From Clostridiaceae bacterium (GTDB lineage: Bacteria > Bacillota > Clostridia > Saccharofermentanales > Fastidiosipilaceae): a stretch of DNA of 5,103 nt. The stretch spans positions 1-5,103 of the forward strand of contig JAAYZH010000016.1 of the NCBI GenBank assembly GCA_012514965.1, in the 5' to 3' direction. This document shows positions 1 through 5,103 of this stretch, piece after piece (the stretch's first letter is position 1; each line of letters begins with the position of its first letter). The translations under genes were made by a program, and so were the position numbers. A model generated the notes under the pieces. It had not been told where the DNA came from, did no database searches, and saw nothing but the letters and a program-made list of their open reading frames with translations.

Positions 1-63
1 AGTCGAGACGGATAGCGGAGCCGGCTCTGATGAGTTAGCGGTTCTTCTGGCATTTTTCTTCAT
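1..63 (-). CDS. Possible 5' end of a gene downstream of argS (partial, unrecognised)
   Basis: Ten bases after the argS stop codon, an ATG at 63-61 opens a frame that runs without a stop to the window edge (21 codons, beginning MKKNARRTANSS). An in-frame TGA sits directly upstream, so this ATG is the earliest possible start in that frame. A weak Shine-Dalgarno match (AGGT, 74-71) lies about 7 nt upstream and overlaps the argS stop. A second ATG at 53-51 opens another frame (beginning MPEEPLTHQSRLRY) that is also open to the edge, so the true frame is not settled. No terminator is visible between argS and this point, which would fit co-transcription. The protein is not recognisable from so few residues, and it could be non-coding sequence. 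Confidence 0.28.
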   Translation of the reverse strand, partial: MKKNARRTANSSEPAPLSVST

Positions 64-72
64 TCAATTGAC

Positions 73-1800
73 CTACATGCGTTCAACTGTGCGAATTCCC
101 AAAATACCTAGGGTCGTTTGCAAAACAGACACAAAGGCAGCACATAAAGCCAGACGGGCTTCTCTTTGCTGAATATTGTCGGCCTGCAGAATCGGCATCT
201 GGTTGTAGAAGCGGCTAAATGCTCTACAGACGGTCATGACTTGGCGGGCCAAAATTGACGGCTCGTTGTTATCCGTTGCCTGCTGCAAAGCGATGTTCAA
301 TTGAGCCATTTCTCGGCAAAGTGCGAATTCACTGTCAGAACCCAGACCTGCGGGAGAAAGTTGCATGGCTTCCTCAGGCGTTACGCCGCTGCGGCGCAGA
401 ATACTATGCGCTCTGGCGAATGCGTACTGCATGTATGGAGCGGAATCACCCTCAAAGTCCAGAATATCTTCCCACTCAAACACAATATCTCGCTCGCGTC
501 CGCTTCTGATGAACGTGTAACGTACAGCGCCCAAGCCAATCGCTTCCGCCGTTTCGTTGATTTCTTCTTCCGACATAGGAACTTCACGGCCGTTGTTATT
601 GGCGACAATGATCTCACGGGTTTTGCTTACCGCTTCGTTGAGCAGATCTTCCAGGTAAATCACATCTCCGCTTCGAGTTGAGAATTTGCGATCGCCGGGG
701 AATTTAACCAGACCAAAACCGACATGGACGAGATTTTTTGCCCAGTTGTGGCCGGCTTTGGCTAAAACCGCGAAAACTTGTTTGAAGTGCAGGTTTTGCG
801 GCAAGCCTACTACATAGATGCATTTGTCAAAATTGTACGTCTCATAACGGTAGGCAGCCGCAGCCAGGTCACGGGTCGCGTAGATCGTCGACCCATCTGA
901 TTTCAAGACGATACACGGAGGCAGGTCCAACTCATCTAGTTTGACGACTCTGGCTCCCTCACTGGTCTCTAGCAGACCCTTCTCCTCAAGCTCCTTTACT
1001 ACTGCGGGAATTTTGTCCGAATAGAAAGACTCTCCATTGTAACTGTCGAAATGGACCCCCAGACGCTTGTAAACGCTCTCAAACTCTTTCAGACTGAGAT
1101 CCCTGAAGCGTTGCCAAAGTCTATATTCATTCGCTCCACCCTCTTCTAGGGCCTTGAAACGGGCTCTTGCTTCCAGATCCAGTTCGGGCCGCAGCTCTGC
1201 TTCCTTATGGAAACGAACATAGATACGGAGAAGCTCTCCGATCGGGTCCGAGGTCAGTTTCTCTTCGTCTCCCCAGAGCTCGTAAGCAACAATCAGCTTG
1301 CCAAATTGCGTACCGTAGTCACCAAGGTGGTTAAGTCGAACTACGTTATACCCTTGGTGCTGATACATTTTGGCCAAAACATCGCCGATGATCGTTGAAA
1401 ATGCGTGACCGACATGGAAAGGCTTCGCTATATTCGGCGAAGAATATTCAACCAGAATGGTTTTGCCTTCACCTATACCTGTATGCGCGAACTGTTCGCC
1501 GATCGCTAAAGCCTCCCCGACGAAATCCTGACAATAAAGCGCACGATTCAAGAACACATTCACATACGCGCCTGCATTCTTGATGTCAGAAATATATTCC
1601 GGAAGCTCAGTCAGCTGATTCGCAAAGTCTTCAGCGATCTTCTGCGGAGCCTTGCGCAACTCCTTTGCCATACGAAAACAAGGCAGCGCGAAATCTCCCA
1701 TATCTTCCTGAGGCGGCGTTTCCAAATTACCTTCAACCATCTGCGCGTCAAGGTTCAATGTTTCGGCTAAATACTTTGCAACAAGTGCTTTATATTTCAT
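73..1800 (-). CDS. argS: Arginyl-tRNA synthetase (class I)
   Basis: This cytoplasmic enzyme charges tRNA-Arg with arginine using ATP. At 575 residues it matches the usual length of bacterial ArgRS. Residues 1 to about 110 form the N-terminal additional domain that contacts the tRNA D-loop, with the family-typical GDFALPCFRMAKELRKAP segment near 35-52. The class I catalytic core follows: the HIGH-like motif is HVGH at 129-132 within SSPNIAKPFHVGH, then GDYGTQFGKL at 160-169 and STIYATRDLAAA at 304-315. The KMSKS-like loop reads KFSTRSG at 372-378, a diverged form of a motif known to vary in ArgRS. The DALR anticodon-binding domain occupies about 450-575, with APYMQYAFARAHSILRR at its start. 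The start is supported by GAGGAGG at 1809-1815, 8 nt upstream of the ATG. It is divergent from the zinc-ribbon gene and has its own candidate promoter. No T-box leader fits in the short upstream region. The identity is secure; the frame is intact. Confidence 0.98.
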   Translation of the reverse strand: MKYKALVAKYLAETLNLDAQMVEGNLETPPQEDMGDFALPCFRMAKELRKAPQKIAEDFANQLTELPEYISDIKNAGAYVNVFLNRALYCQDFVGEALAIGEQFAHTGIGEGKTILVEYSSPNIAKPFHVGHAFSTIIGDVLAKMYQHQGYNVVRLNHLGDYGTQFGKLIVAYELWGDEEKLTSDPIGELLRIYVRFHKEAELRPELDLEARARFKALEEGGANEYRLWQRFRDLSLKEFESVYKRLGVHFDSYNGESFYSDKIPAVVKELEEKGLLETSEGARVVKLDELDLPPCIVLKSDGSTIYATRDLAAAAYRYETYNFDKCIYVVGLPQNLHFKQVFAVLAKAGHNWAKNLVHVGFGLVKFPGDRKFSTRSGDVIYLEDLLNEAVSKTREIIVANNNGREVPMSEEEINETAEAIGLGAVRYTFIRSGRERDIVFEWEDILDFEGDSAPYMQYAFARAHSILRRSGVTPEEAMQLSPAGLGSDSEFALCREMAQLNIALQQATDNNEPSILARQVMTVCRAFSRFYNQMPILQADNIQQREARLALCAAFVSVLQTTLGILGIRTVERM

Positions 1801-1838
1801 GAGAACTTCCTCCTCGGAAAATAAAAATAAGTAAACTA

Positions 1839-1867
1839 ACTATAACTTTTCCCTGAATCTTTCGCAA
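1839..1867 (-). promoter_or_regulatory. Candidate sigma-70/sigma-A promoter for argS
   Basis: On the minus strand, TTGCGA (1867-1862, 4 of 6 matches to TTGACA) is followed after exactly 17 bases by TATAGT (1844-1839, 5 of 6 matches to TATAAT). Transcription would start near 1832, giving a leader of about 30 nt that contains the GAGGAGG ribosome binding site of argS. The leader is too short for a T-box or other riboswitch. The assignment rests on consensus match and position only. Confidence 0.6.
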
Positions 1868-1895
1868 CAAATCCACTCGTTTCTTCTGTTTCCGC

Positions 1896-1901
1896 TATAA
1901 T
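1896..1901 (+). promoter_or_regulatory. Candidate -10 box for the zinc-ribbon gene
   Basis: A perfect TATAAT lies about 45 bases upstream of the preferred start codon of the zinc-ribbon gene, which would put the transcription start near 1908 and give a leader of about 37 nt. The expected -35 region (around 1872-1879, reading roughly CCACTC) is a poor match to TTGACA, and there is no TG extension, so promoter strength is uncertain. The upstream ATG at 1900 lies partly inside this box, so if the promoter is real that ATG cannot be on the transcript. Confidence 0.5.
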
Positions 1902-1929
1902 GGGTAAATCATGGACGGAAAAGCAGATC

Positions 1930-1933
1930 GGAG
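1930..1933 (+). promoter_or_regulatory. Ribosome binding site supporting the 1945 start
   Basis: GGAG lies 11 nt before the ATG at 1945. The spacing is a little long but usable. No comparable purine-rich site precedes the in-frame ATG at 1900, whose upstream sequence is pyrimidine-rich. This favours the shorter form of the zinc-ribbon protein. Confidence 0.5.
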
Positions 1934-1944
1934 ACCACTTAGAT

Positions 1945-2295
1945 ATGAAATGTCCCAAATGCGGTATCGAAAACGGAAGCAGAAGTGTTTGCCTTAAGTG
2001 TGGAAACTTTCTCAACAATAAGAATGTTCAGCGCGAAACTGACCCTGAGATTAAGAAGCAAATGCAGAGAACCAGGCGCAGGCTAGTCCTGAAGAGCTGC
2101 ACCTCATCATTTCTCCTCATGATTGTTGCGTTCGTTGGGATCAGCGCACTCATGTTCGCGATATTCTATTTTCTTTTTCGCGACATGGAATGGCCGACTG
2201 ATGCAGAACTCTCAAGTGAGATGGCTTCTATTCAGGAGAGCGAAGCAGCAACAGAGTCTGTTCCGGCTCAGACTACCGTCACAATCGCTGACTAG
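1945..2295 (+). CDS. Small zinc-ribbon, single-pass membrane protein of unknown function
   Basis: The 116-residue product begins MKCPKCG and carries a four-cysteine zinc ribbon, C3-x2-C6-x9-C16-x2-C19, of the short kind found at the N-terminus of many Firmicutes membrane proteins. A charged linker (about 28-50) ends in the basic cluster RTRRR at 42-46. One hydrophobic helix follows at about 54-78. By the positive-inside rule the ribbon should face the cytoplasm and the last 38 residues, acidic and rich in Ser, Thr, Glu and Ala, should lie outside. There is no catalytic domain. The frame also opens at an ATG at 1900, but that codon overlaps a TATAAT box and lacks a ribosome binding site. The 15 extra residues would also precede a ribbon that normally sits at the very N-terminus. 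The gene is transcribed alone, divergent from argS and convergent with glgA, and is followed by a strong hairpin terminator. No specific family name or function can be given; metal binding and topology are inferred from motifs. Confidence 0.8.
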   Translation: MKCPKCGIENGSRSVCLKCGNFLNNKNVQRETDPEIKKQMQRTRRRLVLKSCTSSFLLMIVAFVGISALMFAIFYFLFRDMEWPTDAELSSEMASIQESEAATESVPAQTTVTIAD

Positions 2296-2318
2296 GCCGG
2301 TAATTACCCATAAAGATG

Positions 2319-2358
2319 AAGTTGGGGCTGCCTCATTTTGAGACAGCCCCAACTTTTT
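2319..2358 (+). terminator. Intrinsic terminator, probably shared by the two convergent units
   Basis: A 12-bp perfect stem pairs 2319-2330 (AAGTTGGGGCTG) with 2344-2355. One C/A mismatch and three more pairs (CTC 2332-2334 with GAG 2340-2342) close a 5-nt ATTTT loop. Five T residues (2354-2358) and then ATT follow on the plus strand, a textbook rho-independent terminator 23 nt after the zinc-ribbon stop codon. Read on the minus strand, the same hairpin begins 18 nt after the glgA stop and is followed by the less regular TTCATCTTTA. It may therefore also end the glg operon, less efficiently. Confidence 0.92.
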
Positions 2359-2373
2359 ATTAGGAGGACCGGA

Positions 2374-3828
2374 TTAGCTCTGTAATAGTTTATCGTAGAG
2401 ATCGATATACGCTTGTGCAGATGTTTCCCAACTGTAATCACCTGTCATACCATTGTATACAAGCTTGTTCCACGCCTCAGGATCATTGCGATAGAGTTTC
2501 ATCGCATCCTTGAGCAGGAAGAGCATGTCGTGCGCATTGATATTCGGGAAGCTGAATCCATTCCCTTCGCCGGAGACCGGATCAAATGGTGTTACGGTGT
2601 CTTTGAGACCACCGGTACCGCGCACCAGAGGTACATTGCCGTAGCGCATAGAAATCATCTGAGATAGACCGCACGGCTCAAATACAGACGGCATCAAGAA
2701 AATGTCACCGGCAGCATAGAGTCTATGCGACATGTCATTGCTGTACATAATGCAAGAACGCATGTTGGATTGGTGGCGACGCTCAGCCTGACGGAATTCG
2801 TTCTCATAGTAACCGTCACCGGTTCCAAGAAGAATAAACTGACAGTCTTCTTCCATCATTTCATCCAGGACACGCAAGAGGAGATCCACGCCCTTCTGGT
2901 CGACCAAACGAGTAATCATGGTGATCAGCGGAACATCGGGTACACGTTCAAGATCCATGGCTTCTTGCATAGCGCGCTTATTGGCTGCTTTGCCCTTCGC
3001 GAAGTCTTCAATCCCGTATTGTTTCTCCAGAAACTCATCTGTTACAGGATTCCAGACATCCAGATCCAGGCCGTTGAGAATACCGTGCACCTTGTATGAG
3101 TAGTTGCGCAAAACTCCGTCCAGACCTTCGCCATAGAAAGGCAGGAAGATTTCTTTCGCGTAGGTCGGCGAGACGGTTGTAACCATATCACTGTAAACGA
3201 TGCCCGCTTTCATGAAGTTTGGGACACCGTCTTTCAGAATGCCATAATCCGTCATGTAGCGTGACGGCAAATCCATTAAATCCGCGATCTGATTGACGCC
3301 GTGGACACCCTGATATTTCAAGTTATGCACGGTATATACGGTACGCATGTCCGTAAAGTAACCATGCGGACGGAAGTGCGCGTCTAACAGACAGGGAATC
3401 ATACCCGTCTGCCAATCATGACAATGGAGAACATCCGGGTAGAAATTCATTGGCGCACCCAACGCATCCAGCACAGCGCGCTGGAAGAAGCTGAAGCGCT
3501 CAATGTCATAACTATATTCGGTATAAATGCTCTGGCTGTTGAAGTAAAATTCATTGTCGATAAAGTAGTACTGAACGCCTTCGTGTTCCATCGAGAAGAG
3601 ACCGCTGTACATGGAACGCCAGCCGATCTTCAGTGTGGTCCAGCGCATGAAGGCCAGCTGTTTAATGTACTTCTCTTTGATCTGTCGATACAGAGGCATA
3701 ATCACCCTGCAGTCCAGACCTTGAGCATTCAATTGTGAGGGTAAAACCCCCACAACATCTGCCAAACCACCTGTTTTCGCAAATGGTGCGCATTCAGATG
3801 CGACCATCAATACTTTGGTTTTTGTCAT
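2374..3828 (-). CDS. glgA: Glycogen synthase, ADP-glucose-dependent (GT5)
   Basis: GlgA transfers glucose from ADP-glucose to the non-reducing end of an alpha-1,4-glucan in the cytoplasm. The 484 residues match the usual length of bacterial GlgA. The N-terminal GT5 catalytic domain shows KTGGLADV at 18-25, whose lysine binds ADP-glucose, HCHDWQTG at 135-142, and TVHNLKYQG at 166-174. NGLD at 252-255 leads into the C-terminal Rossmann domain. There, TRLVDQKG (306-313) supplies the conserved Arg and Lys, SVFEPCGLSQ (381-390) holds the nucleotide-sugar-binding glutamate E384, and RGTGGLKDTV (403-412) is the conserved glycine-rich loop. It is the third visible gene of glgC-glgD-glgA. Its ATG overlaps the glgD stop as ATGA, and its ribosome binding site is a modest AAGGGG (3841-3836) inside the end of glgD, so translational coupling to glgD is likely. 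No frameshift or missing catalytic residue was seen. Confidence 0.97.
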   Translation of the reverse strand: MTKTKVLMVASECAPFAKTGGLADVVGVLPSQLNAQGLDCRVIMPLYRQIKEKYIKQLAFMRWTTLKIGWRSMYSGLFSMEHEGVQYYFIDNEFYFNSQSIYTEYSYDIERFSFFQRAVLDALGAPMNFYPDVLHCHDWQTGMIPCLLDAHFRPHGYFTDMRTVYTVHNLKYQGVHGVNQIADLMDLPSRYMTDYGILKDGVPNFMKAGIVYSDMVTTVSPTYAKEIFLPFYGEGLDGVLRNYSYKVHGILNGLDLDVWNPVTDEFLEKQYGIEDFAKGKAANKRAMQEAMDLERVPDVPLITMITRLVDQKGVDLLLRVLDEMMEEDCQFILLGTGDGYYENEFRQAERRHQSNMRSCIMYSNDMSHRLYAAGDIFLMPSVFEPCGLSQMISMRYGNVPLVRGTGGLKDTVTPFDPVSGEGNGFSFPNINAHDMLFLLKDAMKLYRNDPEAWNKLVYNGMTGDYSWETSAQAYIDLYDKLLQS

Positions 3829-4931
3829 ATAGTTGCCCCTTTCCCTATGACAACGGGATAAGCGATCTGCCCCATCAAACGAGTGTTTTGTCTGATCGTG
3901 CAGTCTTTGTCGATAATGACGTGGTCAAGTTCGACATTGTCTCCGATTGTCACGCCTTGGAAGATAACCGAGTTTTTAATCTTGCAGCCTTTACCAATGC
4001 TGACCCCGCGGAAAAGAATGGAGTTATCAACATCGCCGGAAATCAGGCAGCCGTCTGAAACCAGACAGTTCTTGACGGAAACACCCTCTTGCAAATAAGC
4101 AGGAGCTTCGTCTTTGACCTTCGTGTAAACGGGGTCTTCACCCCAGAAAATTGCTTCACTGACCTTGGGATCAAGCAAAGCCATTGAAGCCTTGAAGTAA
4201 GACTGAATCGAATTGATTCTCAAGGCAGGCTCTTTGAATTCAAAACCTCTTATGTCAAACAAGTCGCATTTACGTAGAATCAGTTCGGTAGTTAGATTGG
4301 AAACACCATGCGCAACTGCGTCGGCCAAAAGGTCCACAAGCAGCTCTTTACCCATTACGAGCACACCCAGTGAATTCCGGTTCGAAGCAGGCTTCTCCGG
4401 ATTCATGACAACGTCTTTGACCTTGCCACGCCGGTCAATATCAAGAATGACATTCGAAGAGCCATCGACAATGCCGTCGCGATTGTACATGACCGTGATG
4501 TCTGCACCGGTTTCGATGTGTTTGGCCATCAGGTCCGAGTAGTCAGCCGTAAATACGACATTGGAAGAAGCAATGATTACATACTTGTTCTTGCCCGAGC
4601 GAATGAAGTCAAGGAGCCCCTTGAGGTCATCAGATTCGTTGTAATAATTTTCTGATGTGAGGTACGGAGGCAAAATATGCAAACCCTGGTTCTTGCGATC
4701 CAAGTCCCAAGCGCTGCCTGTGCCCAAATGGTCCATCAGAGATTTGTATTTGTTGAGAGTAGACACACCCACCAATGTTATTCCTGAATTGACCATGTTC
4801 GACAAACCGAAATCAATTATTCGATATCTTCCTGCAAAGGGAACAGCTGCCAGAGCCCTTGGGTGAGAAAGTTCACTCAACTGCACTCTTTTATCATCTG
4901 CGAGAATAATTCCTGTAGTGTCTATAAACAT
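3825..4931 (-). CDS. glgD: Glucose-1-phosphate adenylyltransferase subunit GlgD
   Basis: GlgD is the partner of GlgC in the Firmicutes ADP-glucose pyrophosphorylase, which makes ADP-glucose from ATP and glucose-1-phosphate. The 368 residues are normal for GlgD. The N-terminal nucleotidyltransferase-like domain (about 1-240) begins with GIILADDKRV (7-16) in place of the glycine-rich GGxGxRL nucleotide-binding loop of GlgC, and then keeps ALAAVPFAGRYRIIDFGLSN (27-46). LLDPKVSEAIF (252-262) and DPVYTKVKDEAPAYL (266-280) are typical GlgD linker sequences. A left-handed beta-helix of hexapeptide repeats (about 282-368) follows, for example VSIGKGCKIKNSVI. Loss of the loop marks it as GlgD rather than a second GlgC, and the family role is modulation of GlgC. 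The start is supported by AGGAGG 6 nt upstream. It follows glgC by 13 nt and overlaps glgA by 4 nt, so the three are one operon. Confidence 0.96.
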   Translation of the reverse strand: MFIDTTGIILADDKRVQLSELSHPRALAAVPFAGRYRIIDFGLSNMVNSGITLVGVSTLNKYKSLMDHLGTGSAWDLDRKNQGLHILPPYLTSENYYNESDDLKGLLDFIRSGKNKYVIIASSNVVFTADYSDLMAKHIETGADITVMYNRDGIVDGSSNVILDIDRRGKVKDVVMNPEKPASNRNSLGVLVMGKELLVDLLADAVAHGVSNLTTELILRKCDLFDIRGFEFKEPALRINSIQSYFKASMALLDPKVSEAIFWGEDPVYTKVKDEAPAYLQEGVSVKNCLVSDGCLISGDVDNSILFRGVSIGKGCKIKNSVIFQGVTIGDNVELDHVIIDKDCTIRQNTRLMGQIAYPVVIGKGATI

Positions 4932-4937
4932 TTAAAA

Positions 4938-4943
4938 CCTCCT
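4938..4943 (-). promoter_or_regulatory. Ribosome binding site of glgD
   Basis: A full AGGAGG stands 6 nt before the glgD ATG, inside the 13-nt gap after the glgC stop. It fixes the glgD start and is clearly stronger than the AAGGGG that precedes glgA. glgD can thus be initiated independently, while glgA probably relies on coupling. Confidence 0.85.
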
Positions 4944-4944
4944 C

Positions 4945-5103
4945 TTACCGTACAGCTACGCTGGCTTCTACGACATTGTCTTCAGCAGAAATGCCTTCTA
5001 TTTCCTGGACCATACAATTGACCGGAACCTGCGCATCTGCTTTGACTGTTATACCGGAACTGACGACTGCGATGTCGTGCGTGCAATACTTATTAGCGTA
5101 GGG
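4945..5103 (-). CDS. glgC: C-terminal end of glucose-1-phosphate adenylyltransferase GlgC (partial)
   Basis: On the minus strand one frame is open from the window edge (5103) to a TAA at 4947-4945, giving the last 52 residues of a protein that starts outside the window. The segment includes HDIAVVSSGITVKADAQVP and ends in EASVAVR. Its alternating hydrophobic pattern fits the last beta-helix coils and tail of a GlgC protein, but no catalytic motif is in view. The assignment therefore rests largely on position: it lies 13 nt before glgD on the same strand, where glgC stands in Firmicutes glgC-glgD-glgA operons. GlgC would be the catalytic subunit that makes ADP-glucose together with GlgD. Any operon promoter, and a possible glgB, would lie beyond the right edge. 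Confidence 0.75.
   Translation of the reverse strand, partial: PYANKYCTHDIAVVSSGITVKADAQVPVNCMVQEIEGISAEDNVVEASVAVR

Noticed and set aside
18..27. Perfect 10-bp palindrome GAGCCGGCTC downstream of argS
   Set aside because: It has no loop and no T-tract, so it is not a terminator. A 10-bp palindrome is expected by chance several times in 5 kb, and it probably lies in the next coding region.
255..681. Overlapping plus-strand open frames of 84 and 126 codons inside argS
   Set aside because: They are antisense to a complete, strongly conserved argS, show no recognisable motif, and have no promoter or ribosome binding site of note.
1801..1944. T-box or riboswitch upstream of argS
   Set aside because: The predicted argS leader is only about 30 nt, and no long hairpin or T-box consensus is present between the two divergent genes.
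1836..2018. 60-codon minus-strand open frame over the zinc-ribbon gene and argS promoter
   Set aside because: It is antisense to the cysteine-ribbon codons and covers the divergent promoter region. No ribosome binding site or motif supports it.
2299..2308. Perfect 10-bp palindrome GGTAATTACC between the zinc-ribbon stop and the terminator
   Set aside because: It lies downstream of a gene and not in a promoter, and its length is within chance expectation. There is no second copy or other sign of an operator.
2725..3099. 124-codon plus-strand open frame inside glgA
   Set aside because: It is a shadow of the glgA coding frame, without a ribosome binding site or protein motifs.
3735..4058. 107-codon plus-strand open frame across the glgD-glgA junction
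   Set aside because: It runs antisense to the conserved beta-helix end of GlgD and the N-terminus of GlgA, both intact. No independent support was found.

Overview
The window looks like an ordinary chromosomal segment from a Bacillota (Firmicutes) bacterium, most likely a Clostridia-type anaerobe. The main reason is a separate glgD gene lying between glgC and glgA; the GlgC/GlgD two-subunit ADP-glucose pyrophosphorylase is a Firmicutes arrangement. AGGAGG-type ribosome binding sites and compact operon spacing agree with this. A finer taxonomic call cannot be supported from the sequence.

Layout from left to right. At 1-63 (minus) there may be the first codons of a gene downstream of argS, but the frame is uncertain. 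At 73-1800 (minus) lies a complete argS, arginyl-tRNA synthetase. The intergenic region 1801-1944 carries two back-to-back candidate promoters, one for argS and one for a small plus-strand gene. That gene (best start 1945, stop 2295) encodes a 116-residue protein with an N-terminal four-cysteine zinc ribbon, one membrane helix and a short polar tail. A strong hairpin with a T-tract (2319-2358) ends it and sits between it and the convergent glg operon. On the minus strand the operon reads glgC (only its last 52 codons are in the window, 4945-5103), glgD (3825-4931) and glgA (2374-3828), with a 13-nt gap between the first two genes and a 4-nt ATGA overlap between the last two.

Functionally, GlgC with GlgD makes ADP-glucose from glucose-1-phosphate and ATP, and GlgA adds that glucose to growing alpha-1,4-glucan, so this is the core of bacterial glycogen synthesis. 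ArgS is an unrelated housekeeping translation enzyme with its own promoter. The small zinc-ribbon membrane protein is the only protein here without an assignable function.

I found no mobile element, CRISPR array, tRNA or rRNA gene, riboswitch or evident new system. The points most worth a second look are the small zinc-ribbon protein and its start, the divergent promoter pair, the shared terminator, and the unresolved reading frame at the left edge.
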